Part shown: piece by piece, positions 26,185 through 35,928 of the stretch
Numbering within the stretch: position 1 is the stretch's first letter
Layout of the letters: each line of letters opens with the position of its first letter
Assembly (NCBI GenBank): GCA_944327365.1
Contig: CALVHI010000003.1
Location: 1-51,249 of the forward strand
From: an uncultured Bacilli bacterium
Lineage (GTDB): Bacteria > Bacillota_I > Bacilli_A > RF39 > UBA660
Length of the DNA: 51,249 nucleotides
Reading direction: 5' to 3'
Translations under genes and position numbers: made by a program
Notes under the pieces: model-generated
The model's database searches: none
Told to the model about the DNA's origin: nothing
The model's input: the letters and a program-made list of their open reading frames with translations, nothing else

Positions 26185-26745
26185 TTAATTTATTTTTTTT
26201 ACTTTTCTTTTATTAACTAAATATTGATTTTCGGCTAATCTTAGTAGTGGCATATCCGATAAGCTGTCTGAATAAGCATCTTTTATTTTAATGTTAGGAT
26301 ATTTTTTAAATAATCTGTTTACTTTTTCTTTGCCATAGCAGTTTTTACTAATGAAATCTCCATTACTTTTATTTACTTCTGTTGCTATTACATCTTTAAC
26401 TTTTAAAAGTTTTCCAATTGGTGCTATTAAAAAACTTGGAGATGCGCTAATAATTATATCTTTAGAATGATCTTTTGCTAAATACCATTTTTTAATCTTC
26501 TTATTATGTTTATCCCAAAATGATTTTACATGAGTATCTAAATCATCTATCTCTCTTAAAAAGGAGAAAAAGGTCTCTTTCATTTCTTCTTTACTAATTT
26601 TTTTAGTTTTATATTTTATGATAGCAATAATATCTTTTGGAATATATTTAATAAAAAGCCAATTTTTAGTGATAGAAAATAAGAAAAAGTCTACACTGGA
26701 ATCACCATCATATATTGCTTTGTCAAAGTCATATAAGTTATACAC
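26185..26745 (-). CDS. HAD-IB family phosphatase, putative polyprenyl-phospho-ribose 5-phosphatase
   Basis: The 186-residue protein has HAD motif I YDFDKAIYDGD (Asp6 and Asp8), motif II IISASPS, a Lys in YGKEKV (motif III), and motif IV DAYSDSLSDMPLL. All catalytic groups are present. It starts with GTG at 26745 after AGGTGAT. It lies 6 bases downstream of a UbiA-type phosphoribosyltransferase. In actinobacteria such a pair makes decaprenyl-phospho-ribose: UbiA joins PRPP to the polyprenyl phosphate and a phosphatase removes the 5-phosphate. That role is inferred from the neighbour. A dead homolog of this same domain is fused to the LtaS-like protein at 38650-40968. Confidence 0.85.
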   Translation of the reverse strand: MYNLYDFDKAIYDGDSSVDFFLFSITKNWLFIKYIPKDIIAIIKYKTKKISKEEMKETFFSFLREIDDLDTHVKSFWDKHNKKIKKWYLAKDHSKDIIISASPSFLIAPIGKLLKVKDVIATEVNKSNGDFISKNCYGKEKVNRLFKKYPNIKIKDAYSDSLSDMPLLRLAENQYLVNKRKVKKIN

Positions 26746-26751
26746 GTTTTA

Positions 26752-27609
26752 TCACCTTATTACATATAATGTTAAAAATATTGCAATTGCGTATATTCCT
26801 ATTAATAAAATTAATACTTTGTCTTTTAATAAGACTTCTACTGGATCACCTAAACTATTTGATTCAATGTTAAGTGAATACTTCATACATATTAGTAATA
26901 CTACAGGGATTGTCCACATAATATATTTAGAATTCAAGTCTTGACACCATAATGAATAAAAAATAATAGTCATACTTAAACACATGTACATATTTTTATC
27001 TAAAAATTCTTTGTTATAGTATTTTAAAACACTTCTTGTATTATTTCCGATTGATTCTTGAGCCATTAATTCATTTCTTCTTTTTCCTAACCCTAAGTAG
27101 AATGAAATGGATAATACAGTTAAGAATAACCATGTTGATACTTCAACATTAATTATAGCTCCACCATATAGTACCCTTATTAAAAAGCCTAGTGCTAGAA
27201 TAAATACATCTAATAAAGGAATATTTTTTAGGCCGAAGCTATACATTATATTCAATAAAATATAGCTGATGATATATATACTTATAAAATGGTTATATGT
27301 GCTTAAATATATTAAAATTGCTATCGTAATTATTAAAAATAATCCAGCAATTGTTAAGGCATTTGGTATTGAAATTGTTCCAGCTGCAATTGGTCTATTT
27401 TTCTTGGTGGGATGATTTTTATCTTTCTCTTTATCTCTAATATCATTTATAATATAAATAATAGAAGATGCTAAAGAAAAACTGATAAATCCAAGAATAG
27501 TAAGAATTATATTAGATTGGTTAATTTCTCGGCTAAATATTAGTGGCAAAAATATAAGCAAGTTCTTAATCCAATGCTTTACTCTTATTAGTTTTAGGTA
27601 TTTTTTCAT
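26752..27609 (-). CDS. UbiA-family decaprenyl-phosphate phosphoribosyltransferase-like protein
   Basis: The 285-residue membrane protein has about eight helices and starts LIRVKHWIKNLLIFLPL, wording typical of decaprenyl-phosphate phosphoribosyltransferases. The prenyl-acceptor motif is NDIRDKEKDKNHPTKKNRPIAAG (residues 55-77), with the NDxxDxxxD metal site and the Lys/Arg that bind the phosphoribose. A second Asp-rich site is less clear (LGLGKRRNEL). It would move ribose-5-phosphate from PRPP to a polyprenyl phosphate. GGGAGG precedes the ATG; the start overlaps the GT-C gene by 44 bases. Quinone synthesis is unlikely in this setting of polymer genes. Confidence 0.9.
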   Translation of the reverse strand: MKKYLKLIRVKHWIKNLLIFLPLIFSREINQSNIILTILGFISFSLASSIIYIINDIRDKEKDKNHPTKKNRPIAAGTISIPNALTIAGLFLIITIAILIYLSTYNHFISIYIISYILLNIMYSFGLKNIPLLDVFILALGFLIRVLYGGAIINVEVSTWLFLTVLSISFYLGLGKRRNELMAQESIGNNTRSVLKYYNKEFLDKNMYMCLSMTIIFYSLWCQDLNSKYIMWTIPVVLLICMKYSLNIESNSLGDPVEVLLKDKVLILLIGIYAIAIFLTLYVIR

Positions 27610-29041
27610 TTTTAACCTCCCAATATTTTATTAAGTCAAATAATCCTCCAGTTGCTAAAATACATATAATTGGCTGTACTGCATACATATATCTATTTTG
27701 AGCTTCTACTAATATAAGTAATAACAAGCTACCAAATAAAATCAAATATAATAAAAATTTTTTTAAATTACTATTTCGAATACTGACAAGACCAAATGCC
27801 ATTAGTGTTACTAAAATAATAAAATAATCATTATTAATTGGTTTAATCGTGTCTTCTAAAATATTAGATGCATCAATATATTCTTTTGCATTTATTGAAT
27901 TTATAACCCATGTTATTTTAGAGTTATCATTGCCAAAAATTATCGTAGCCTTATTGTCAAAAAAGTTTGGATCTAAAAGTGTACTATCTTTACTAAATAA
28001 TCTGTTTTTTAACAATTTTATTATCTCCTCATTTGCTTTATCGTAATCGTAGTTATTTTCTCTTATCGCGGTATAATATTCACCATATAACTCTGCGTTA
28101 TATCTACCATCACCATTTAAACCAACGTTTAAGTAACAGGGGGTAATGTTTCTTGCTACTTCATGACCGGCAATATGATCAATTTCCATAAAAATTAAAT
28201 TTTTACTAATAAGCATACTTATTAAAATTATCATTACTGCACCTAAGTTATTTAATATGTAAGTTTTTAAATATTCCTGTTTAAATCCTTTAAGAAAGTA
28301 GTATATTATGAAAGCTATGATAAATGCCGGTGCAAAATTTTTAAAGAAAGTACTTAATCCTAAACTTATACCTATTAATATAAAACTAATTATTTTTTTC
28401 TTATTTAGTGTAATTTTATCACTTTTTTCTGTTATTAGAAATAGCCATAAAATTAGTAAAAGTAATAATAAGCAAAAATGCTCTTGACTAAAAATTAGGG
28501 TATATAAAATGTTGGATGGCCATAATATGTAAAATAAACTTGATATAAATCCGTATGTTTTGTTATTAAAAATTAAAAATGAGACTTTATAGACCAATAA
28601 GGAAGATATGATTAATATAATGGCGTTTGTAAGTAATGCTACTAATTGAGAACTGCCAAATATTTGATAAATACCATGAACCATGGTAGGATATAGAATC
28701 CAATGAGTAAAAATTCGATAATAATCACTTGAAAAATCCATAATGTTCGATGCATTTAAAGCTCCTCCAAAATCTGATACTTGAACTAAATGGTTTTCAA
28801 ATAATAATACTATTCCTATTCTTGTTATAATTGCTAACAGTAATATTATCCAGGGAAAATATTTTTCTTTAATGTGTATCTTTTTGAGTATTTTACTTTT
28901 TTTGTATATAAATAGTAATAGTAATAAAATTGTTACAAAAATTACTACAATTTTTAAATCTGAAATTCCATATGAAGTTGGATATATTAGAAATAAAAAA
29001 GCAAAAATGTATAATAATACTGTTAATATTTTATCTTTCAT
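27566..29041 (-). CDS. GT-C (GT39-like) membrane glycosyltransferase
   Basis: This 491-residue protein has about 11-12 helices and an extracellular loop with an Asp in VSDFGGALNASN, the position of the catalytic Asp in GT-C enzymes. A large outer loop (residues 285-385) precedes the last helices. GT-C enzymes take polyprenyl-phosphate sugars, so a natural donor is the product of the UbiA/HAD pair translated next: a polyprenyl-phospho-pentofuranose. It overlaps UbiA by 44 bases and the wecB stop by 4, so the genes are tightly coupled. The actual donor and acceptor are inferred. Confidence 0.82.
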   Translation of the reverse strand: MKDKILTVLLYIFAFLFLIYPTSYGISDLKIVVIFVTILLLLLFIYKKSKILKKIHIKEKYFPWIILLLAIITRIGIVLLFENHLVQVSDFGGALNASNIMDFSSDYYRIFTHWILYPTMVHGIYQIFGSSQLVALLTNAIILIISSLLVYKVSFLIFNNKTYGFISSLFYILWPSNILYTLIFSQEHFCLLLLLLILWLFLITEKSDKITLNKKKIISFILIGISLGLSTFFKNFAPAFIIAFIIYYFLKGFKQEYLKTYILNNLGAVMIILISMLISKNLIFMEIDHIAGHEVARNITPCYLNVGLNGDGRYNAELYGEYYTAIRENNYDYDKANEEIIKLLKNRLFSKDSTLLDPNFFDNKATIIFGNDNSKITWVINSINAKEYIDASNILEDTIKPINNDYFIILVTLMAFGLVSIRNSNLKKFLLYLILFGSLLLLILVEAQNRYMYAVQPIICILATGGLFDLIKYWEVKNEKIPKTNKSKALD

Positions 29042-30153
29042 AGTCCCTCCTGATTTTTGTATTTTTCAATAATTGCATCCACTATATATTTACTTGCAAA
29101 ACCATCGCCATATGGATTCACTGCTTTTGCCATTTTTTCGTATTCTTCTTTATTCGTTAAAAGTTTTTTTGTTTCTTCATAGATTTTGTCTGTGTCGGTT
29201 CCAACTAGCTTAAGCGTTCCCGCTTCTATTCCTTCCGGTCTTTCGGTTGTATCACGTAAAACTAATACTGGTTTCCCAAGAGATGGTGCTTCTTCTTGAA
29301 CTCCTCCACTGTCTGTAAGAATTAAGTAAGTTTTATTTTGAAAGTTATGAAAATCAAAAACTTCTAATGGTTCAATCATTTTCACTTTATCACATTCTCC
29401 TAAGACTTCATTAGCTATCTCTCTAACTTTTGGATTTAGGTGGATTGGATATATCACTTTTACATCATCAAACTCATCTACTATTCTTTTTATTGCTGTA
29501 AATATATGACGCATTGGTTCCCCTAGATTTTCACGTCTATGAGCCGTTAATAAAATCATTCTATCACTGCCAATCCAATCAAAAACGGGATGGTAATAAT
29601 TATCGGTCACAGTTGTTTTCATTGCATCAATAACAGTATTTCCTGTTACATAGATGGTTTTTTCTTTTTTGTTATCATTTAATAAATTTTGCTTACTAAG
29701 TTCTGTTGGTGCAAAATTCATATCAGCTAGACATGATACCATTTGTCTGTTCATTTCTTCTGGATATGGTGAATATTTATTATAAGTTCTTAGTCCTGCT
29801 TCTACATGACCAATATCTACTTGGTTATAGAAAGCTGCTAGGGCGCCTGCAAAAGTAGTTGTTGTATCACCATGAACCAAAACGATGTCAGGTTTAACTT
29901 CTTTTATTACACTCTCTAACCCTACTAAAGCACGTGTTGTGATATCTGCTAGAGTTTGTCCTTGTTTCATAATATTTAAATCATAATCAGGTACAATTTT
30001 GAAAGTTTCTAATACCTGATCTAACATTTCTCTATGTTGGGCTGTTACACATACAATACATTCAATTTCTTTTCTACTCTTTAATTCTTGAACTAGTGGG
30101 GCCATTTTGATTGCCTCTGGTCTAGTTCCAAATATTGTCATTACTTTAATCAT
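29038..30153 (-). CDS. wecB: UDP-N-acetylglucosamine 2-epimerase (non-hydrolysing)
   Basis: WecB/MnaA converts UDP-GlcNAc to UDP-ManNAc, the donor used by TagA. The enzyme of about 371 residues starts MIKVMTIFGTRPEAIKMAP, carries VHGDTTTTFAGALAAFY, GHVEAGLRTYNKYSPYPEEMNR, LLTAHRRENLG and DSGGVQEEAPSLGKPVLVLRDTTERPEG, all standard. The ATG at 30153 is preferred because GGGGAT lies 6 bases before it; an ATG 6 bases out overlaps that site. It overlaps the tagO stop by 8 bases. It supplies ManNAc for the linkage unit, consistent with TagO and TagA just upstream. Confidence 0.96.
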   Translation of the reverse strand: MIKVMTIFGTRPEAIKMAPLVQELKSRKEIECIVCVTAQHREMLDQVLETFKIVPDYDLNIMKQGQTLADITTRALVGLESVIKEVKPDIVLVHGDTTTTFAGALAAFYNQVDIGHVEAGLRTYNKYSPYPEEMNRQMVSCLADMNFAPTELSKQNLLNDNKKEKTIYVTGNTVIDAMKTTVTDNYYHPVFDWIGSDRMILLTAHRRENLGEPMRHIFTAIKRIVDEFDDVKVIYPIHLNPKVREIANEVLGECDKVKMIEPLEVFDFHNFQNKTYLILTDSGGVQEEAPSLGKPVLVLRDTTERPEGIEAGTLKLVGTDTDKIYEETKKLLTNKEEYEKMAKAVNPYGDGFASKYIVDAIIEKYKNQEGL

Positions 30154-31225
30154 TATCATCCCCAGCTTTCTTCATTTGTTTTTCCTTTTTCTTATGCTTA
30201 AATATTATATCTGTTTTCAAAACAAAGAATAGTACTATAATCATTAATATAACATAAAGAATAATTGCTAATTGATTATCACCAATTACATAAAAGATGG
30301 ATACAGCAGAAAATAGTACATTAACAAAATAAATTATTAATACGGTTTTTCTAGTAGTAAAATTCATTTTAAGTAGTTGATGATGTAAATGATCTTTATC
30401 CGGCTTACCAATAGATTCTCCTTTTAGTAATCTTCTTACTATAGCAAATAATGTATCAAAAATTGGAATAGATAATATAAGCAGCGGTACAACTAATGAT
30501 GTAATTGTAGTCATTTTAAATCCTAGCAAAGAGATAACAGCAATCATAAAGCCTAAAAATAAACTTCCGGAGTCACCCATAAATATTTTTGCCGGCGGAA
30601 AGTTGTGTCCTAAAAATCCGATGGTTGCTCCTAACATAATTAATGATAGAATAATATCTAATCCACCAATACGATTTACAATAAATGCAATAATAGCTAT
30701 TGTTGCATAGTTTATAGCGCTTATCCCTGCCGCTAAACCATCTAAGCCATCAATTAAATTAATGGCATTTGCTATAGCCACAATAAATAGCACTGATAAA
30801 ATAGTACCAGCCCAATATGGAAAGTCAATACGTAAACCTAAAAAGGTTATTTCTGTAAAATAAGTGCTTCCATAAAACACCACAATAGCTGCGGCAATAA
30901 TTTGAAACAAAAATTTTGTTCTAGCTCTAATTGGTTTTATATCATCAATAAATCCAGTAAGAACAATAATAAATGCTCCAATTAAAATAGATAACATTTG
31001 AGTAGTTGGATCACCATAGATCATGTATCCAATAATAAAGGCTCCAAATATGGCTAATCCGCCACATCTTGGCATCGGAACTTTATGTACTTTTCTTTCA
31101 TTTGGCTCATCAATAGCTCCTACATGATAAGCAATTCTTTTTGCCAAATAAGTTAGCAAGTAACTTGAAATGATTGTTACTAATAATATAAGATATATAG
31201 AATATCCATTTACTTCTAAATTCAT
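30146..31225 (-). CDS. tagO: Undecaprenyl-phosphate GlcNAc-1-phosphate transferase
   Basis: TagO/WecA starts surface polymers by putting GlcNAc-1-phosphate on undecaprenyl phosphate at the inner membrane face. The 359-residue protein has about eleven helices. It shows RKVHKVPMPRCGGLAIF, FIDDIKPIRARTKFLFQ (the DD Mg site), INLIDGLDGLAAGIS, GDSGSLFLGF and the His-rich loop GKPDKDHLHHQLL. These identify the WecA branch rather than MraY. AGGTGA precedes the ATG. The next genes, wecB and tagA, use the same GlcNAc/ManNAc linkage-unit logic as wall teichoic acids. Confidence 0.95.
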   Translation of the reverse strand: MNLEVNGYSIYLILLVTIISSYLLTYLAKRIAYHVGAIDEPNERKVHKVPMPRCGGLAIFGAFIIGYMIYGDPTTQMLSILIGAFIIVLTGFIDDIKPIRARTKFLFQIIAAAIVVFYGSTYFTEITFLGLRIDFPYWAGTILSVLFIVAIANAINLIDGLDGLAAGISAINYATIAIIAFIVNRIGGLDIILSLIMLGATIGFLGHNFPPAKIFMGDSGSLFLGFMIAVISLLGFKMTTITSLVVPLLILSIPIFDTLFAIVRRLLKGESIGKPDKDHLHHQLLKMNFTTRKTVLIIYFVNVLFSAVSIFYVIGDNQLAIILYVILMIIVLFFVLKTDIIFKHKKKEKQMKKAGDDND

Positions 31226-31274
31226 ACTTTCACCTGATAATATAATAACATAAATAATAGTAAAAAAAAAGAAT

Positions 31275-31997
31275 TTAACTCTTTTTCTTTTCTTTTTTTA
31301 TTTCAAATATAAATTTTACATTGCTATTATAAAATCTTTTTAATCTACTAGGTTCTTTTATTATACGATATAACCACTCTAAATTCAATTTGATAAATAT
31401 TTTTGGTGCTCTTTTCTTGTGCCCACTAATTACATCGAAAGAACCCCCTACTCCCACAAATATCCCTTTTTTGAATTGATCTAAATATTGATAAATTAGT
31501 TTCTCTTGATCCGGTATTCCCAAAGCGACTAAAATAATATCTGGCTCTTTTTTTATTATATCTTTCATTACTTTATCACGATCTTTTACATAACCATTTT
31601 GATAACCTACTACTTTTAAATTAGGATATTTTTCTTTTACTACTTTTAATAAATCATCTATTATTTCTTGCTTAGCACCAAAAAAGTAAATACTCTTTTT
31701 TAATTCATTTCCTAATTGCAATAATTCGCTTGCAATATCGATGCCTGCTATTCTTTCTATTATATTTACTCCTAATATTTGAGCTGCTTTTACCACACCT
31801 ATTCCGTCTGGAACAATCACTGTATTTTGATCATTTAATATTTTTGATACAGTATCGTCCTTTGTAGCATATTTTAAAGTTTCAGGATTAGCAGTTACTA
31901 TTAATCTTTTTTGATTCTTGTTTAACATATTTTTTAATTCTTTAAAGAACATGCTTTTTTCTTGATTATACATTTTTTCTAAATATGACTTATACAT
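31275..31997 (-). CDS. tagA: WecG/TagA/CpsF family N-acetylmannosaminyltransferase
   Basis: TagA adds ManNAc to the undecaprenyl-PP-GlcNAc made by TagO. The GT26 domain shows TANPETL, VPDGIGVVKAAQILG, ERIAGIDIASELL, FFGAKQE, VALGIPDQEKLIYQ and GVGGSFDVISGHKKRAPKIFIKLNLEWLYRIIKEPSRLKR, an excellent match. The start is set at 31997, which follows GAGGTAATT and lies 2 bases after the preceding stop; a longer frame beginning at 32027 has no ribosome binding site. Length (240 residues) is normal. Membrane association is through the C-terminal basic helices. The C-terminus is unusually Lys-rich. Confidence 0.95.
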   Translation of the reverse strand: MYKSYLEKMYNQEKSMFFKELKNMLNKNQKRLIVTANPETLKYATKDDTVSKILNDQNTVIVPDGIGVVKAAQILGVNIIERIAGIDIASELLQLGNELKKSIYFFGAKQEIIDDLLKVVKEKYPNLKVVGYQNGYVKDRDKVMKDIIKKEPDIILVALGIPDQEKLIYQYLDQFKKGIFVGVGGSFDVISGHKKRAPKIFIKLNLEWLYRIIKEPSRLKRFYNSNVKFIFEIKKEKKKS

Positions 31998-31999
31998 AA

Positions 32000-33115
32000 T
32001 TACCTCGTTTCTAATAACTTTAGCCAAAGTTTTCGAACTTCTTTTACATTATACTTATTTTTTCTTTTACTATTTGATTGTTCTTTTTCTTTTAAAATTT
32101 CCCTATTATTTAGGTAATATAAAACTCTTTTTGCCATTTGATTTGTATCTCGATTAGGTATTAACAACTCTTTATCATTTTCGAGAACTTCGCAGGCACC
32201 TTGAGCACTATCAAATGCTAAAGGTAAGATTCCTGCTTCCATTGCTTCTAATAATACAATTCCAAATGATTCTGTATAAGAAGTCATCAGGTATATTGTA
32301 CTGTTCGCTAAATGCTTGGAAATCTCTTCACTATTTAAAAAACCTAGTAAATGCACTTTGTTTTCTAAATGATATTCCTCTATTTTAGAAATTATCTTTT
32401 CTTTTTCTGGGCCATCTCCAATCAAGGTAAGTTCAGCATCTTTATTTTTTTCATTTATTTTTTTCATAACTTCTATCAAGTCTAAGAAACCCTTTTCAGG
32501 ATTTAGCCGTCCTACGCTAATAATTTTGCTATTATTTAGCTTAGATTTTATTTTTATTTTTAGGTCATAAGTATTTGGAATATAAAAGCATTTTACTTCT
32601 GTTTTATCTTTATAGAATTCATAAAGCTCTTTTGAAACAAGTACAAAATAATCCAGTTTTTTAATGCAATTTAAAGTTTTTTTAATATATTTTGTGTTGT
32701 TATTATGATGATTGTGTTCGGTTGCTATTTTAATTATGTTTTTTTTGGCATATTTTCCAACATACTTATTATGAAATGCACGTGTTGTTATAATATAGTC
32801 GCTTGTTATGTTTTTAATTGCTTTAATATTTAATTTTCTTTTTAAATATAGTAATTTGACTGATTTTATTCCTTCTTTAAAAGTTAAGAAAAATTTTTTT
32901 GATTTTAAAGCGTTTTTAAATTCTTCTCTGTTTGATATATCGTTAATTAAATAGGTAATTTGGGCTCCTGGATAATCATATACTTTATCTTTACTTTTAT
33001 AAGTAAAAATTACTTCTATCTCATATAAATCTTTTAGCATTAAACAAAGTGTTGAAATATATTTTTCGGCTCCTCCTACACCATCATGAAGAGCCAATAT
33101 GCTAATTTTTTTCAT
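32000..33115 (-). CDS. GT4-family glycosyltransferase
   Basis: This 371-residue GT-B enzyme has the N-terminal Gly-rich HDGVGGAEKYISTL and the C-terminal donor site: ISVGRLNPEKGFLDLIEVM, LTLIGDGPEKEKI and the E-x7-E motif ESFGIVLLEAMEAG. It would add a sugar to the lipid-linked intermediate in the cytoplasm. It resembles retaining enzymes that transfer GalNAc, Gal or Glc, but specificity is not visible. It follows the Wzy-like gene by an overlap of 14 bases and precedes tagA by 2 bases. The only other glycosyltransferases in this locus are TagA and the GT-C enzyme. Confidence 0.9.
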   Translation of the reverse strand: MKKISILALHDGVGGAEKYISTLCLMLKDLYEIEVIFTYKSKDKVYDYPGAQITYLINDISNREEFKNALKSKKFFLTFKEGIKSVKLLYLKRKLNIKAIKNITSDYIITTRAFHNKYVGKYAKKNIIKIATEHNHHNNNTKYIKKTLNCIKKLDYFVLVSKELYEFYKDKTEVKCFYIPNTYDLKIKIKSKLNNSKIISVGRLNPEKGFLDLIEVMKKINEKNKDAELTLIGDGPEKEKIISKIEEYHLENKVHLLGFLNSEEISKHLANSTIYLMTSYTESFGIVLLEAMEAGILPLAFDSAQGACEVLENDKELLIPNRDTNQMAKRVLYYLNNREILKEKEQSNSKRKNKYNVKEVRKLWLKLLETR

Positions 33116-34397
33116 TTTCTGTCCTATCTTTTTTATTAAAGAATATTAATAATGCAATAATTGCTAAATAAGATGTTACTGCTGGAGCACCTAAAACATG
33201 TCCTGAAATAGTTGATATTCCTAGAGACAAACCTATAAGTAATGAATCCGCTATAAGATTTGGATAATTTTCTATTTCATGTTTTTTAATTCTTACAACT
33301 CCTTTTATAATTAAGAAAATAAATGGTGCAATAATAATTAATAAACCTATTAATCCACTTCTTATTAAAATGTCAAAAGCATCCATTTCGATTAACTTAT
33401 CATTTTGTTGAGCATCTTCTTCAAACCCAATACCAAATAATTTATTTTCTAAACTACTATTTTTATAAATTTCTAGGTTTTCTTCTAAATAAATGTTTCT
33501 ACTACTTAAAAGTTTATCTATAATCGTCGGTTGTTCATTTGGCTTATTTGGAATAGTTGGGGGTATTGGCTCTTCAGGTACTACGGGAGTCACCGGATTA
33601 GTGGATTCTTCTCTGTCCAATAATTCAAATAAATTATTAGCATTAAACACACATAATGTGCATATTATTACACTTACTAACATTATTAATTTTTTAATCT
33701 TTTCTTTTGAGCTAAATAAATAAATTAAGAAAGTATATACAGTGATAATAATCATTCCGTAGTTTGCTACTTTAGTAAGAATCAATGAGATTAATAAACA
33801 AGACAACGTAAAGACAATTAAATATTTTATATTACTTTTTTCTAATAATTTAAAACTACTAGAAAAGAGAATTAAACATATTGTGCCCACTTCATTGGCA
33901 GCATAAAACCAACCATTAAATCCTTCTAATTCAACACGATAAGAATAAAAATATGATTGTGTAATAATTGGTATGAGTAGTAATATTAAATATGTAATTA
34001 AATTTATTAATAAAATTTTGTTCCATTTTTGTGAGTCAAATTTATGTTCTGAATAATATAAAATCATTCCCACTATAAGAATAGGAAAATAGAAGAATTT
34101 AAACATATGATTAAATGTAACATATAATGACCTAATATTTGTTATATCACTTGCTACTAAGCAATGAATTATTCCATATATAATACAGATAATTAAATAG
34201 ATTATTGATTTTTTTTTGTATTTACTTTTGCTTATAAAGAAAATATAAAATATAAAATATAATAAAAATGCTATTCTCACCATCAATCCTAATGTCAACG
34301 GAAAATCTAAAAACCTAGTCATTAAACTAGTTATTAGATTTATTATTGGAAAAAGAGCATACAAAATATATATCCAATTTTCTTTGATTTTTGTCAT
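33102..34397 (-). CDS. Wzy-like O-antigen polymerase/ligase family membrane protein
   Basis: This 431-residue protein has about ten to eleven helices and one long outer loop (about residues 255-345) containing a Pro-rich stretch (TPVVPEEPIPPTIPNKP) and the segment NKLFGIGFEEDAQQNDKLIEMD. The topology and GIGFE-like segment fit Wzy polymerases and O-antigen ligases (Wzy_C). It would join repeat units on the outer face after flipping. The ATG at 34397 is chosen for GGTGA 8 bases upstream; an in-frame GTG at 34409 overlaps that site. It directly follows the flippase gene with a 1-base gap or less. Sequence in this family is too variable to name a substrate. Confidence 0.82.
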   Translation of the reverse strand: MTKIKENWIYILYALFPIINLITSLMTRFLDFPLTLGLMVRIAFLLYFIFYIFFISKSKYKKKSIIYLIICIIYGIIHCLVASDITNIRSLYVTFNHMFKFFYFPILIVGMILYYSEHKFDSQKWNKILLINLITYLILLLIPIITQSYFYSYRVELEGFNGWFYAANEVGTICLILFSSSFKLLEKSNIKYLIVFTLSCLLISLILTKVANYGMIIITVYTFLIYLFSSKEKIKKLIMLVSVIICTLCVFNANNLFELLDREESTNPVTPVVPEEPIPPTIPNKPNEQPTIIDKLLSSRNIYLEENLEIYKNSSLENKLFGIGFEEDAQQNDKLIEMDAFDILIRSGLIGLLIIIAPFIFLIIKGVVRIKKHEIENYPNLIADSLLIGLSLGISTISGHVLGAPAVTSYLAIIALLIFFNKKDRTENEKN

Positions 34398-34398
34398 A

Positions 34399-35928
34399 TC
34401 ACTTCTCACCCTTTATTAATTTAGATTTTCGACAAATCTTGATAAATACTTCTTTTATTAATCCTTTTTCATAAGTATTCATAATTATGACATACATATA
34501 AATAGAATATAAAATTGAATAAATAGAAATATACATTATTAAGTATAACAGTGACATAGGTAGCTTGTCAACTAATATTTTTAATAATATAGCAATACTT
34601 AACACTGGGATGACAATTTTAGTGAAATTAATCCAGTATCTTTTTATATTTAATTTAATAACTTTACTGTAATATATATTCATAGCAATAATTTGTCCTA
34701 GTATAACAGCAATTGCAGTTCCGATGGCTGCACCAATACTATTATATTTCATAGCAAGAGGAATTGATATTACAATATTGAGTATAGCTATAATAAAAAA
34801 AATTACGGCCCTAAATTGATGTTTGTTCATCGCTTGTAATACATAAATTCCAATGTTTTGGCTTAAAGGTATTAAATTCGGAAGCATGCAAATCAATACA
34901 ACAAAGTATACTTCTCTAAACTCTTCGCCCACCCATACATCAATAAAGGAAATACCAAACATAATAAAACCACTTGCGATTAAAGTTAATATCATCATCT
35001 GAATTCTACTTACACTATTAAAAATTTCCGAAATTTTACTAATCGGCTCCTTATTTTCCACCATTTTTGTAAGTTTTGGAAAAAATAGTTGGCTAATTAT
35101 CGCTGAAAAATTACTGTTAGCACTTCTAATTTGCATAGATAGGTTATAGATGGATACTGCAAAAGTACCTGAGACAGCTCCCAAAATTACTTGATCTGTA
35201 TTTTTAAACACCGTATCAACAATTGTCGCTAAAAGTATAAAAAATGAATAATTAAACATTTCTTTCACTAATGGCTTGTTTTCTGATATTTTTTTGAATT
35301 CATATTCAAAATTTAATTTTTTCCTAGCATAATAATAATTTAATAAATAAGTAAATAAATTTACGAAAGCTAAAACTGCTACTAGAGCAATAGATTTATA
35401 TCCAAAAATTAATACAATAATCATTAAAAATGGTTTTAATAAATTTTGTAGTAACACAGTTGTTTTTTGAAACACAAACTTTTCGTTTGCAGTAATATAT
35501 GAACTATAAACACTAAAAGGAAATGAAATGGCAACAGATACTGTCATTATTAAAAGAGATATTTTAAATTTATGAAGTTCTATACTTGTTAATTCTGTAA
35601 ATATAAAGCCAGATATAAAATATAAAATTATGCCTAATAATAAAGCAATAATACCTATTCCTATATAAATTTTTAATAATATTCCATTGATTGTTTTTAT
35701 GTCTTCAGGTTTTTTGTAATTTTTAGATATATATCTTACGGCTGTACTTCCAAGCCCTAAATCTAACACACTAAAATACGCTATTACAGAAGATATTAAA
35801 GCATATATACCATATTCACTAGTTCCTAAATTATTTAAAAGGATTGGTGTGAAGAAAATAGCCACAAATGTGCTAACAGCCATGGAAATATATCCGATAA
35901 TCACACCTAATCTAATTTCTTTTTTCAT
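34399..35928 (-). CDS. Wzx-type polysaccharide flippase
   Basis: This 509-residue MOP-superfamily transporter has about 14 helices. Family-like wording includes TPILLNNLGTSEYGIYALISSVIAYFSVLDLGLGSTAVRYISKNY (residues 26-71) and QVILGAVSGTFAVSIYNLSMQ in the middle. Wzx proteins turn lipid-linked repeat units to the outer face. There is no TagGH ABC transporter in the window, so export by this flippase is the visible route for the polymer. Its ATG overlaps the TGA of the ATP-grasp gene (ATGA), and TGGAG precedes it. The C-terminus is basic and cytoplasmic. Confidence 0.92.
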   Translation of the reverse strand: MKKEIRLGVIIGYISMAVSTFVAIFFTPILLNNLGTSEYGIYALISSVIAYFSVLDLGLGSTAVRYISKNYKKPEDIKTINGILLKIYIGIGIIALLLGIILYFISGFIFTELTSIELHKFKISLLIMTVSVAISFPFSVYSSYITANEKFVFQKTTVLLQNLLKPFLMIIVLIFGYKSIALVAVLAFVNLFTYLLNYYYARKKLNFEYEFKKISENKPLVKEMFNYSFFILLATIVDTVFKNTDQVILGAVSGTFAVSIYNLSMQIRSANSNFSAIISQLFFPKLTKMVENKEPISKISEIFNSVSRIQMMILTLIASGFIMFGISFIDVWVGEEFREVYFVVLICMLPNLIPLSQNIGIYVLQAMNKHQFRAVIFFIIAILNIVISIPLAMKYNSIGAAIGTAIAVILGQIIAMNIYYSKVIKLNIKRYWINFTKIVIPVLSIAILLKILVDKLPMSLLYLIMYISIYSILYSIYMYVIIMNTYEKGLIKEVFIKICRKSKLIKGEK

